A stretch of 64,000 bases of DNA, taken from assembly GCF_010119225.1 (NCBI RefSeq), contig NZ_WNKF01000001.1, positions 1-64,000 on the forward strand, in the 5' to 3' direction. The stretch comes from Cyclobacterium roseum. Its GTDB lineage: Bacteria > Bacteroidota > Bacteroidia > Cytophagales > Cyclobacteriaceae. The position numbers were made by a program, and so were the translations under genes. Below the pieces are notes generated by a model. It saw only the letters and a program-made list of their open reading frames with translations. It was not told the origin of the DNA and searched no databases. Below, piece by piece: positions 1 to 8,371 of the stretch; position 1 is the stretch's first letter, and every line of letters starts with the position of its first letter.

Positions 1-296
1 TTTTTACTTAACTATCAATATTTCAGTATATTGAATAGTTGAAATCCTCGAAAAAATCCCCCAACCCCCTTTAGAAAGGGGGAATTGCTGAAAATGTGAT
101 TTTTTGCTGAAATTGGGTAATGCAATCGGGCTAATAAACGCCAAGGTTTTTAAATTCCGTAAGCCCGAACGTGCACAAATCCCCCTTATCAAGGGGGCAA
201 GGGGGATTTTTTTACTTAACTATCAATATTTCAGTATATTGAATAGTTGAAATCCTCGAAAAAATCCCCCAACCCCCTTTTAAAAAGGGGGAATTG
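1..296. repeat. Direct repeat pair, about 87 bp, period 208
   Basis: Bases 1-87 and 209-296 are nearly identical; one extra base in the A/T stretch inside the G-rich hairpin is the main difference. Each copy ends in a C5/G5 palindrome of the type CCCCCTTTAGAAAGGGGG. Between them lies a different repeat module (85-211). I see no gene in 1-300; the frames that are open are low-complexity translations of the repeat. Confidence 0.85.
85..211. repeat. Left arm of a 127-bp long-distance inverted repeat
   Basis: This stretch is the reverse complement of 35081-35207 with about two mismatches over 127 bases by eye. One end carries a CCCCCTTATCAAGGGGG palindrome followed by CAAGGGGGATTTTTT, a module that recurs near 3957-3995. 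It is a dispersed extragenic element rather than a gene: the same peptide appears in translation at both places only because the DNA is duplicated. Confidence 0.85.
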
Positions 297-311
297 TTTA
301 CGTTGGGATTT

Positions 312-487
312 TTAGATTTTACCTTCCTGATGAAGCGTTACTTCTTTCATACCCTGCCGGATACTTTCCAGAATTTCCTGCTTGCTAGGTTCCTCAAAAT
401 CCTATGGATACGAATGAAATCCAGGCTTTTCACGAAATTGAGAAAAGCGGCGGCTTTGCTGTCTTTGATGTCTAAAGTTACTTTCAT
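312..487 (-). pseudogene. Broken antitoxin-like gene (frameshifted)
   Basis: Reading the minus strand from an ATG at 485-487 gives MKVTLDIKDSKAAAFLNFVK and continues about ten more residues, then the frame is lost near a GATTTTGAGGAACC stretch. The shifted frame continues as EEPSKQEILESIRQGMKEVT and a short tail to a TAA at 312-314. Together the two frames resemble the small (60-80 residue) antitoxin-type proteins of Bacteroidota that have an acidic start, a middle SKxEILxxI helix and a basic tail. The end lies about 15 bases from repeat copy 209-296, so the gene was probably damaged next to a mobile repeat. No toxin gene is adjacent. The family assignment is from pattern memory only. Confidence 0.45.
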
Positions 488-539
488 AGTTGACTATTAT
501 AATTATATCAAATAGCTTTTTACCTTTTCTCTTTCCACC

Positions 540-1376
540 CTAAAACTGCCCGGCTACCCGCTTGAAATAATCCATGCTTTCTTTGACTTCCGGCAGGTTG
601 TTTTCCCAGTTGTGTTCGTATTCGGCGGAAAAGACACCTTCAAACCCTTGCCGGTTCAATTCGTGCAGGACCCCGGCTACATTGCAAGTGCCCGTGCCCC
701 AGGGGATATCGTGTGCATCCCGGACACCGGCTTTGTTCAGGTCTTTCATATGAAGGCTGATGATTCTTCCTTCCAGTTTGCGCAGGCTTGCTACCGGATC
801 CAGGCCGGAGCGCACCCAGTGGCCGATATCCGCACAGACCCCCATCAGTTCGGACCGGCCTTCCAGAAAGCGCAAGGGCACTTCCGGATGCCAGTATAGG
901 GAAGGCAGGGGGTGGTTGTGCAGGGCAATTTTTATCTGGTGTTCTATGGCCAACTTTTCGATCAGGTCGAATTGATTGGGCCTGGGCTCGGTGGTCAGGA
1001 TGCCTATGCCCATTTCTTTGGCAAATGCAAACAAGTCCGGCCATTCCTCATCACTGGGGCTGGCTACCCCATAGGCTACAGCTTCGATATCGTACTGTTG
1101 CAGTAAGGACTTGATTTTATCCTTTTCTTCCTGTGATGCCGCAAAGTGCGTGGTGGCATCACCCGTTTTGGTGATTTTTTGCCCCGGGTACAGCTCCACA
1201 TAGCGTACGCCGATACTGTTAAGTTTTTCAAGGGTTTCTTCCAGGGAAAAGAGGCGAAAGGTATAGGCCTGACTGCCCAGTTTCCATCCGGAGGGAATTT
1301 CCTGCTGCGCCTGGGCAGCAAGGGTAAGGAAGGCGGTCAATGCAAGGATAAGGGAGCGAAGGAATAAGGTTTTCAT
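540..1376 (-). CDS. Secreted sugar phosphate isomerase/epimerase-like TIM-barrel protein
   Basis: 278 residues with a Sec signal peptide (MKTLFLRSL... ending near AAQAQ, residues 1-24), so it acts in the periplasm or beyond. The rest matches the xylose-isomerase-like TIM barrel family (AP_endonuc_2 fold): strand-loop signatures include VRYVELYPG near residue 60, IALHNHP near 150, CADIGHW near 183 and ISLHMKD near 208. The conserved H, D and E residues are those that bind a divalent metal in this fold. Family members isomerise or epimerise sugars or cleave oxidised sugars; the substrate cannot be read from sequence. It is divergent from the FAD oxidoreductase at 1502 with 125 bases between, so the two may be co-regulated in sugar oxidation, which is inference. 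Confidence 0.8.
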   Translation of the reverse strand: MKTLFLRSLILALTAFLTLAAQAQQEIPSGWKLGSQAYTFRLFSLEETLEKLNSIGVRYVELYPGQKITKTGDATTHFAASQEEKDKIKSLLQQYDIEAVAYGVASPSDEEWPDLFAFAKEMGIGILTTEPRPNQFDLIEKLAIEHQIKIALHNHPLPSLYWHPEVPLRFLEGRSELMGVCADIGHWVRSGLDPVASLRKLEGRIISLHMKDLNKAGVRDAHDIPWGTGTCNVAGVLHELNRQGFEGVFSAEYEHNWENNLPEVKESMDYFKRVAGQF

Positions 1377-1501
1377 TTAGATCAGGTTTTTGGGAAATAA
1401 CTTTTTGTTAAAACTACTTATTTTTATTGAATTCTAAAATTCGAATTGCATCGGGTTATGTACCTTGCGAGAAAGTAGTATTATCCATAAAATCTTTCTC
1501 T

Positions 1502-3784
1502 ATGCTTATTGAAGCTCCTTTTTCCGGGAATAGATTCCTAGCCTCCCAAACCCTTTCTGCCGACCTGGTTGTCGTTGGTGGTGGGATGGCCGGTATTTGT
1601 GCCGCCATTACAGCTGCCCGGCAGGGCTTGGAAGTGGTCCTGGTACAGGACCGGCCGGTGCTGGGGGGAAACGCCTCTTCCGAGATCCGGCTCTGGATCC
1701 TGGGAGCCACTTCCAGCATGGGCAATAACAACCGCTGGGCCAGGGAGGGGGGCATTATCGATGAAATCTTGTTGGAAAACCAATACCGGAATCCGGAAGG
1801 CAATGCCCTGATTCTGGATACGGTGCTACTGGAAAAAGTAACCCAGGAGCCAAACATTACCCTATTGCTGAACACGGCCGTCCATGCCTGTGAAAAAGCG
1901 GGCGGCAGCCGAATCGCCAAAGTGCTGGCCTTTTGCAGCCAAAATAGCACCCAGTACCGGCTGGAGGCACCCTTGTTCGTAGACGCTTCGGGAGATGGAA
2001 TCCTGGGGTACCTTTCAGGTGCAGCCTTTCGCATCGGAGCGGAATCCCGGGAGGAGTTTGACGAAGCCTTTGCTCCGGAAGAGGCCTATGGCGAGCTTTT
2101 GGGCCATTCCCTGTATTTCCACAGCAAGGACACGGGAAAGCCGGTGCGGTTTTTTCCTCCGGCATTTGCCAACACCGACCTGGCCAGCCTGCCCCGTTTT
2201 CATACCTTTAACCTGTACGACAGGGGTTGCCGCTTGTGGTGGGTGGAATACGGGGGTCGATTGGACACCATACACGCCACCGAAACCATCAAATGGGAGC
2301 TTTGGCGCATCATCTATGGAATCTGGCACCATATCAAAAATTCCGGAGACTACCCCGAGATGGAAACCCATACCCTGGAATGGGTGGGCATGATCCCCGG
2401 TAAGCGGGAAAGCCGGCGTTTCGAGGGGGATTACATGCTTTCCCAGCGGGATGTAGTGGAGCAGCGTAGGCCTACAGATAGGGTTTCCTACGGAGGCTGG
2501 GCCCTGGACCTGCATCCGGCAGATGGCATTTACGGGGAGTTACCCGGCTGCACCCAATGGCATGCCAAAGGGGTGTACGGCATTCCCTACCGCTGCCTTT
2601 ACAGTAGAAATATCGACAACCTGTTTTTGGCAGGCAGGATCATCAGTGCCAGCCATGTGGCCTTTGGTTCCTCAAGGGTGATGGCCACTTGTGCCCACAA
2701 TGCCCAGGCAGTAGGAATGGCTGCCGCGCTCTGTAAAGCGGAGGGTCTGTTGCCCCGGGATCTGATGGAAGGGGAGCTGATGGATAATTTGCAGCAGCGA
2801 CTGATGGGTATGGGGCAGTACCTGCCTGGAATGCATTTGCGGGATACCGATAATCGGGTCAAAACGGCTTCTTTATCTGTTTCTTCTACTTTTAGTTTGC
2901 AGCAGTTACCGGCAGATGCCGGATGGAAAGCCCTGGACAGCAGCATGGCGCAAATGCTTCCACTGGAAGCAGGTAGGATTCCGGTTTTTACCTTTGAGGT
3001 GAAGGCAAAGAAAGCAAGCCATCTGGTACTCCGCTTATTGGGCAGTAGCCTACCGGGTAACTTTACCCCGGACAGGCAATTGGCCGAAAAAGAGTTTTCG
3101 GTTTCCAAAGGGGTACAGGAACTGACAGTGGATTTTGGTCAACTACTGGATGCATCCGCGTATTATTTTATAGCTTTTGAGGCAAATCCCTTTGTTCAGG
3201 TAGGCATTAGCCAGCTAAGGCTAACCGGCTTGCTGACGGTTTTTAACCGGGTCAATTTGGATGTTGCCAAAGGCAGCCGACAGGAACCGCCGGAAGGCCT
3301 GGGCGTGGATGCTTTTGATTTTTGGTTGCCCGAAAGGCGGCCGGGAGGGCATAACCTGGCCATCGGCTGCACGCCGGCAGTAAATCTGTACCGCTCGGAA
3401 TTCCTGCTTAACGAGATGTTTCGGCCAACCACCCAAACCAATGCCTGGGTAGCGGATCCAACGGATCCCGAACCTACCCTCGTTTTTTCCTGGCCGCTGC
3501 AGCAGGAAATCAGGAAAATTTTGCTTTGGTTTGATACGGACTATGATCACCCCCTGGAGTCGACCCTAAGGGGCCATGAGGAGCGGGTGATGCCTTTTTG
3601 TGTGCGGGAGTTTCGGCTGCTCGATGAGCGGGGCAGCCTGCTTTTTGAGGAAAAAAATAACCACCAAAGCAGGTGTGAGATTGTCCTTGCCCCCGCTATC
3701 AGGGCTAAAAAAATTGTGCTTCAGCTCAAACACCCCGAGAAGAAGGTACCCGCTGGTTTGTTTGGAGTAGGTTTTTATTCCTGA
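1502..3784 (+). CDS. FAD-dependent oxidoreductase (PF12831 type), cytoplasmic
   Basis: 760 residues from the ATG at 1502. An upstream in-frame TTG at 1427 exists, but the ATG start gives the same length and N-terminus spacing as the paralogue at 27389. The Rossmann motif VVVGGGMAG lies at residues 23-31, followed by VLGGNASSEIRLW, typical of the FAD_oxidored family often misnamed xanthan lyase in databases. Later blocks include PGKRESRRFEG, NLFLAGR and SRVMATCAHNAQA, completing the FAD fold by about residue 430. The remaining 300 residues look like beta-sandwich modules of unknown role. No signal peptide, so cytoplasmic. In the first conserved block 66 of 81 residues match the protein at 27389. 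The substrate is unknown, probably a sugar derivative given the two degradation loci. Confidence 0.85.
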   Translation: MLIEAPFSGNRFLASQTLSADLVVVGGGMAGICAAITAARQGLEVVLVQDRPVLGGNASSEIRLWILGATSSMGNNNRWAREGGIIDEILLENQYRNPEGNALILDTVLLEKVTQEPNITLLLNTAVHACEKAGGSRIAKVLAFCSQNSTQYRLEAPLFVDASGDGILGYLSGAAFRIGAESREEFDEAFAPEEAYGELLGHSLYFHSKDTGKPVRFFPPAFANTDLASLPRFHTFNLYDRGCRLWWVEYGGRLDTIHATETIKWELWRIIYGIWHHIKNSGDYPEMETHTLEWVGMIPGKRESRRFEGDYMLSQRDVVEQRRPTDRVSYGGWALDLHPADGIYGELPGCTQWHAKGVYGIPYRCLYSRNIDNLFLAGRIISASHVAFGSSRVMATCAHNAQAVGMAAALCKAEGLLPRDLMEGELMDNLQQRLMGMGQYLPGMHLRDTDNRVKTASLSVSSTFSLQQLPADAGWKALDSSMAQMLPLEAGRIPVFTFEVKAKKASHLVLRLLGSSLPGNFTPDRQLAEKEFSVSKGVQELTVDFGQLLDASAYYFIAFEANPFVQVGISQLRLTGLLTVFNRVNLDVAKGSRQEPPEGLGVDAFDFWLPERRPGGHNLAIGCTPAVNLYRSEFLLNEMFRPTTQTNAWVADPTDPEPTLVFSWPLQQEIRKILLWFDTDYDHPLESTLRGHEERVMPFCVREFRLLDERGSLLFEEKNNHQSRCEIVLAPAIRAKKIVLQLKHPEKKVPAGLFGVGFYS

Positions 3785-3803
3785 AGTGAGTATAGTAACC
3801 TGG

Positions 3804-4206
3804 CTTGATTTAAAATGTTACCGTAATAAAATCCCTCTTTTTCCCTCCGTCGCGGCGGAGGGATTTGGGCCCATAAGATTTACGGACACGTTATTACCGT
3901 GGGATTTGCTCATCGCTTTGCAATGGCTTCATTTCAGCATCAAAATAAGCATTTCAGCAATTCCCCCTTTTCAAGGGGGCAAGGGGGATTTTTTCGTGCA
4001 TTTTTAATTTTAATAGGTTGATTATTAGAATGTTGACATATTAAAATCCCGCTTTTCCCCCCTTAGAAATGGGGATTTGGGTACGTAAGGATTTACGGAC
4101 ACGTTATTACCATGGGATTTGCTCAGTGACTTGCAATGGCTTCAATTCAATTAGCATTTCAGCTATTTCCCTCTTCCACGGCGGAGGGCCAAGGGGATTT
4201 TTTAAA
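3804..4206. repeat. Tandem pair of degenerate extragenic repeat units
   Basis: The gene-free stretch 3785-4388 is mostly two related units, roughly 3804-4008 and 4017-4206. Both contain ATTTACGGACACGTTATTAC, then a GGGATTTGCTC core, a TTGCAATGGCTTCA segment, a CATTTCAGC segment and an end palindrome of C-rich and G-rich runs. Unit 1 ends with the CAAGGGGGATTTTTT module shared with the repeat at 85-211. A third partial copy is at 12490-12556. I see no coding gene here. Confidence 0.75.
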
Positions 4207-4388
4207 TTCAGATAGCGTTGTGACAATGAAATCCGACCAATTGCCTGGCATGGTGCCCATTTTTCATAACTACCGACCTTTTACTGAAATTAACTTTTTA
4301 ATAAATTCCAACTGCAAATAGTTGTATTTTAAAATCAAAAAAGTTATTTTCATACGTATAATTTTGTTTAACTTTAACTTTATTTGTT

Positions 4389-4862
4389 ATGAGTACCAAC
4401 AACTCAATTTCCATCCAGATTCCTGAGGCGGAGTTAACGTCCATCAGGGAAGCCTTAAACACACTTAAAACTACACTGGGTCCTTACCTGATCGCCCTGA
4501 CGCCTGCCCGGCGGCAGACGGTTCCCAAAATGAGCGATGGCACCATTCCCTTTGTGGAAAAGGCCATGGAGTATGCCCAGGAAGACGGACAGTTTTTGCC
4601 ACCCTATGTTCAATTGCAGGAAATGGAAAAGGACTGGATGACAGTCAAAAACCTGATGCCTGTACTTAGGGACCTGCAACAACTGGAAAGTAACCTCAAT
4701 GACTCGGTGATGATGGCAGGTTCGGAAGCCTATGATAGCTATTACAATTCTGTCAAATACGGGGCAAGAATAAATGTAGCCGATGCCAAGGTTATTTATG
4801 AGGACCTGAGGCAGCGGTTTTCCAGATCAGCAAGCCCATCGAATAACGGAACGGAAATGTAA
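4389..4862 (+). CDS. Conserved hypothetical protein, helical, soluble
   Basis: 157 residues starting at ATG 4389. There is no signal peptide or membrane segment. The protein begins with a low-complexity SNT-rich tip, then ISIQIPEAELTSI and a long predicted helical body with PKMSDGTIPFVEKAMEYA near residues 46-63. I recognise this as a small uncharacterised protein common in Bacteroidota genomes, but I know of no function. It stands alone between repeats (upstream) and a hairpin terminator and long non-coding stretch (downstream), so it is probably monocistronic. The reading frame is intact and codon use resembles the main chromosome, unlike the AT-rich genes that follow. Confidence 0.75.
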   Translation: MSTNNSISIQIPEAELTSIREALNTLKTTLGPYLIALTPARRQTVPKMSDGTIPFVEKAMEYAQEDGQFLPPYVQLQEMEKDWMTVKNLMPVLRDLQQLESNLNDSVMMAGSEAYDSYYNSVKYGARINVADAKVIYEDLRQRFSRSASPSNNGTEM

Positions 4863-4899
4863 AAAAAAGAAAAGTTGCTTATGTCACCTAAAACAAATT

Positions 4900-4936
4900 A
4901 AAGGGTGCAGTTGGATCTTACCAGGCTGCACCCTTT
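4900..4936 (+). terminator. Hairpin terminator after the 4389 gene
   Basis: AAAGGGTGCAG at 4900-4910 pairs perfectly with CTGCACCCTTT at 4926-4936 around a 15-base loop. It lies 37 bases past the stop of the upstream gene. There is no long T run, so it is a stable hairpin that probably ends or protects the transcript. Confidence 0.6.
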
Positions 4937-5704
4937 CCGATTTGAAAACTTCGAGACCCTTTTTTATGGTTTAGCCCACTCCATAACCCCTTATCTGCGG
5001 TTATAAACATCGCTGCTCCGGTTCAGAAACACACTGCTTCAATTCAGCAATGCAACGGTTCGATTCCTACTTTCAACCGCTCATTTATTTTATTCAACGG
5101 TGCACCTTTTAGGTGAAACCTTGCATAAAAAAGCTGCAAAAGGCTGCCAAAAACCTGCGACGATTCACCTCAAAATCGAAACGTTGCATATAAAAAACTG
5201 ACAGGCGAGGTTCTGAACTGCAGGATTTGGGTTCAGAAGTCCCCATTTTTAAAATAAAACCGAAAATTTCCGGTAAAAATGTCAGCCTTTTGGTTTCGGA
5301 AATAAAGAACTGTCAGTTTTTAGTAAAATCCTTCGGTTTTGAGCTTCAAAAGTCGACTTCGGAATCGAAACGTTCGATATTTTAAATTCAACGCTGTCAG
5401 TTTTTGGTAAACGCTTGTCAGTTTTTAGTCCGGGCCTTTATTTCTGAAGTCCTCAGGTGGGGATAGGAGCAGCCTTTGGGGACTTTGGAAGTGCCCGTTT
5501 TGGCTGTTTTTAAGCCAGGTATAGGACAATAGAAGAACTTCCTGTATCAACAGAACCGGTAAATACCCGGGAAATGAAGGAACCAGGCAAAGGTGGAATT
5601 CAAAAAAATATCAAAATGCGGCTTGCCTCCTAATCCGAAATGATTAATTTGAAAGCGGAAAGGTGAGGGTTTGGTGGAGTTGATGCTTTCTCGTGAGCAC
5701 CGAT
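4937..5704. other. Gene-free stretch with short repeated motifs
   Basis: I find no convincing gene in this 770-base stretch. The motif TGTCAGTTTTT(A/G)GT occurs three times in direct orientation, at about 5311, 5395 and 5416, and CGAAACGTT occurs at two places. The stretch lies directly upstream of the cassette-like island, so it may be old insertion-site sequence; that is speculative. Confidence 0.4.
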
Positions 5705-5781
5705 AAGGTATACAGATTTATCACACCTATGATGGATCTCTATACCTTTGGTTAACAGATATGTAAGTTGTATGCAATGCT
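5705..5781 (+). other. Left boundary of cassette-like island (hairpin plus GTT core)
   Basis: A hairpin with a 13-base stem (5705-5717 with 5736-5748, 12 of 13 paired) is followed by a core-like sequence GTTGTATGCAATGCT at 5767-5781. The reverse complement of that sequence (14 of 15 bases) is AGCATAGCATACAAC at 6450-6464, immediately after the only gene in between. In integron cassettes the start of the cassette is complementary to the start of its own attC site, as here. The exact extent of an upstream site is unclear. Confidence 0.45.
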
Positions 5782-5825
5782 GGTAAGAGCTGTAGCAAAA
5801 ATAATATATTGATAGTTAAACTAAT

Positions 5826-6449
5826 ATGTCAAAAGTTACAAGTTTTATCGGAGAACATACAGTAGAATTGACAATTGTACCAATGTTCAAAAAAATTCTT
5901 GAAGAAGAGTTTGAATTTGTAGTCCCTATATTTCCTTGGATGACAAGAGAAGGAGGAATTATCTCTCAATTAGTTCATAAAAATGATGAATTTAAGATAA
6001 TTGGATTGTATCCAAGACGACCAAAGCTTTCCACTAAAGAAGCTGATAGCATTTTCATCAAAATAAGTGAACAAATAATTCTTGGTGCAAGAAGCGGACA
6101 AGTTCAAGGAATTCCTATCATTGGAGGCTTACCATTAGTTCGAAATTTTTGGGAATTAAGTAATAACCCCGAATGTTTATGGCTAAATCTAGACTTTGAA
6201 AAAGGTGCGAAACTGGAATATCAAATCAAATTTGAAAATTCCTTTAAACCTGAGAAACCATTATCAGAAAAAGTCTTAACGTCTTACAATGAAATTCATC
6301 AATTGATAAACAAAAAATCTAGAATATTCGATATAAACAATGCAATTGAAGCATTTAGAAAAATAAAAATGGAAAGCATGAACTTAGATTTCTATTCACG
6401 TTTTGCTTACATGGGTGGATATAAACCAATATATTTTCTATTGAAGTAA
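5826..6449 (+). CDS. Unknown AT-rich cassette gene
   Basis: 207 residues, no recognisable family. No signal peptide or membrane helix is evident. The sequence mixes hydrophobic strands (FEFVVPIFPWM, IPIIGGLPLV) with charged helices, so it looks like a globular soluble alpha/beta protein. Base composition is visibly more AT-rich than the flanking chromosome, and a single gene is framed by complementary core sequences (5767-5781 and 6450-6464), as expected of a captured gene cassette. The attC-like hairpin begins one base after the stop codon. The N-terminal stretch MSKVTSFIGEHTVELTIVPM does not match anything I can name. Confidence 0.7.
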   Translation: MSKVTSFIGEHTVELTIVPMFKKILEEEFEFVVPIFPWMTREGGIISQLVHKNDEFKIIGLYPRRPKLSTKEADSIFIKISEQIILGARSGQVQGIPIIGGLPLVRNFWELSNNPECLWLNLDFEKGAKLEYQIKFENSFKPEKPLSEKVLTSYNEIHQLINKKSRIFDINNAIEAFRKIKMESMNLDFYSRFAYMGGYKPIYFLLK

Positions 6450-6589
6450 AGCATAGCATACAACAGCGTATATAACTTATGGCGGGTAAAGTGGTAAAAT
6501 CAAGTTTTGTGCTTTTAAATAAATTTGGAGCAAGCAGACAAGAAAGGGCTTTGAAAACCGCCACAAGTCATATACGCGAAACGTTAGCT
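6450..6589 (+). other. attC-like recombination site between two cassettes
   Basis: About 140 bases forming an imperfect palindrome. GCGTATATAACTTATGGCGG at 6466-6485 pairs with CCGCCACAAGTCATATACGC at 6558-6577 (18 of 20). The left end ACAAC/AGCATACAAC is complementary to the start of the upstream cassette (5767). The right end is GTTAGCT at 6583-6589, complementary to AGCTAAC at 11404-11410 beyond the next cassette. The cores fit the integron pattern RYYYAAC...GTTRRRY at most but not all positions, hence attC-like. No integrase gene is in this window. Confidence 0.6.
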
Positions 6590-6614
6590 AATATTTAAAA
6601 ACAACATAGATTAA

Positions 6615-8366
6615 ATGAATTTTATAGATATATCTGATTTAAACATATTAACAGATCTTGACGTTTTAAAACGAGATACCCAACCTAATAGCTTTCTATT
6701 ATACCAGCATAAAGGCGGCTTTTTTGCTGATAATGATAGGATAGGCAATGCTAATCAAAAACGTGCTCATACGAAGTTTTTAGAAGTTTTAGAAAAAGCA
6801 AGACAAGATAATATAGCCCTAGTTTTGTCTCCTGAATACTCTTGTCCTAAAAGTGTTATTGATTTCATCATTGGTAATAAAAAGGTGCATCCTCCATTAA
6901 ATAAAGTATGGGTATTGGGTGGAGAATCAATTAGTAAAGAGGAAATAACACAATTACTTGCAGTTAATCAAGATGATATTCTTATACATTGTGAGGACGT
7001 AATTTCCAATACGGATAAAAGATATTCAGACCCTTTGTATTATGTTTTTAATGGTGAACATAGTGGGATTCCTAAGTTGATTATCCTTATCCAATTTAAA
7101 ACAAGGCATATGGGAGTATGGGGCGGTGGAAAATTGGAAGCTGATAATTTGATTGAGGGTAATGATATTTATATTATTAAAAATTCAAATAGTTCAACTA
7201 GGTTAGTATCTTTTATTTGCTCGGAGGCAATGAATGTTAGACAAGAACTAACTCCAGATGTTAAAGATAATATTCTTGATTGGAATGATAAGCCCTTTCT
7301 AATTCTTAATCCCCAAATTAATCCTAACCCATCACATATCGAATTTATCAGATTTAGAGATTTTATTTTTGAAGGTAATAAGAAAGAAATCATATCTCTT
7401 AATTGGGGAAAAGAAACATTTTTCAATAATAAACCTTGGTATCCAAAGGATATTAATACACCAAGAAGTGGGGTGTTTTTTAAAACATCAGATGTTGAAT
7501 TGGACTATTCTCCCAATACAATAATCAATAATCACAAAAAAGGATTTTATTTCTTGCATATAATTAGAAATAAGTTTGTTTATTTTCTAAATGGCACAAT
7601 TGAACTAATTAAGATTGAAAATAAGCCTGTTGATATTATTGAAGGAGTTGCTCAACAAAGAAGAAGAGAAGGACCTGAGGCTAAAATAGTTTATGCATTT
7701 GATGTGGGAACTTCTAATTTTACAGAACAACAATCCATAGATGATCAACATATAGAATTTTTTAATCAAAGAGGGATTACTAATAGCTTTTTACTTAATG
7801 CGGATAACTCAATTGTGGATAAGGAAAGACTAATAAATATTTCCACTGGCAAAATCATTGGTAAGCTTGAAAACAAATGGTGTGAAGTTCTTTATTTGAA
7901 TAGCTTCAATCTGAAAGAAGCAGATGAGTGTAATTGTAGAATGACGTATGTGGAAGATACATATACATCAAGTGAAATGATTAGAACCCTTAATTGCACT
8001 TATTTAATAGAATTGGATGAGACAATTCTACCAGATAAATCTCAATATCCAGAAAGTATAAAAGATCTTGCTTATCATAATATTATTCTTTCGTATTCTC
8101 AGGATGCATCTACCTATAAATACAAGTATAATTTAACGAATCAAAATGGTGATACAAAAATGGCAACAGTTTGTTATTTAGGTAATGTTTCAGCTAGTCA
8201 GGTTAAAAACACCTATGATGAACTACAAAAACTATTTGACGAAGGGACAGAAAGTAAACGTAGAATAGTTGTTTTTTATAAAAACGGAACAGATTTACGT
8301 TCTAAATATGATGAAACTGCAGGCAGTTTTACCACTCCCTCTAATGATAATAGTTCAATTCTTTAA
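6615..8366 (+). CDS. Nitrilase-fold (carbon-nitrogen hydrolase-like) protein, defence-like context
   Basis: 583 residues, soluble. The first 290 or so look like a divergent carbon-nitrogen hydrolase. The expected catalytic Glu is E74 in LVLSPEYS, a Lys candidate is K162 in IQFKTRHMG, and the nucleophile candidate is C202 in VSFICSEAMNV. They are followed by LNPQINPNPSHIEFIRFRDF and IISLNWGKE, which match the family's late strands. The C-terminal 290 residues have no domain I recognise. Nitrilase-superfamily enzymes hydrolyse nitriles, amides or carbamoyl groups; the substrate here is unknown. The gene is AT-rich, starts just after the attC-like site and is separated by five bases from the SMC-like ATPase gene, so the two are co-transcribed. 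An effector role beside an ATPase sensor is inference by analogy with Lamassu-type systems. Confidence 0.65.
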   Translation: MNFIDISDLNILTDLDVLKRDTQPNSFLLYQHKGGFFADNDRIGNANQKRAHTKFLEVLEKARQDNIALVLSPEYSCPKSVIDFIIGNKKVHPPLNKVWVLGGESISKEEITQLLAVNQDDILIHCEDVISNTDKRYSDPLYYVFNGEHSGIPKLIILIQFKTRHMGVWGGGKLEADNLIEGNDIYIIKNSNSSTRLVSFICSEAMNVRQELTPDVKDNILDWNDKPFLILNPQINPNPSHIEFIRFRDFIFEGNKKEIISLNWGKETFFNNKPWYPKDINTPRSGVFFKTSDVELDYSPNTIINNHKKGFYFLHIIRNKFVYFLNGTIELIKIENKPVDIIEGVAQQRRREGPEAKIVYAFDVGTSNFTEQQSIDDQHIEFFNQRGITNSFLLNADNSIVDKERLINISTGKIIGKLENKWCEVLYLNSFNLKEADECNCRMTYVEDTYTSSEMIRTLNCTYLIELDETILPDKSQYPESIKDLAYHNIILSYSQDASTYKYKYNLTNQNGDTKMATVCYLGNVSASQVKNTYDELQKLFDEGTESKRRIVVFYKNGTDLRSKYDETAGSFTTPSNDNSSIL

Positions 8367-8371
8367 AAATT

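Noticed and set aside
1427-1501. TTG-initiated N-terminal extension of the 1502 oxidoreductase
   Set aside because: Extension has no homologue in the paralogue at 27389, whose start matches ATG 1502.
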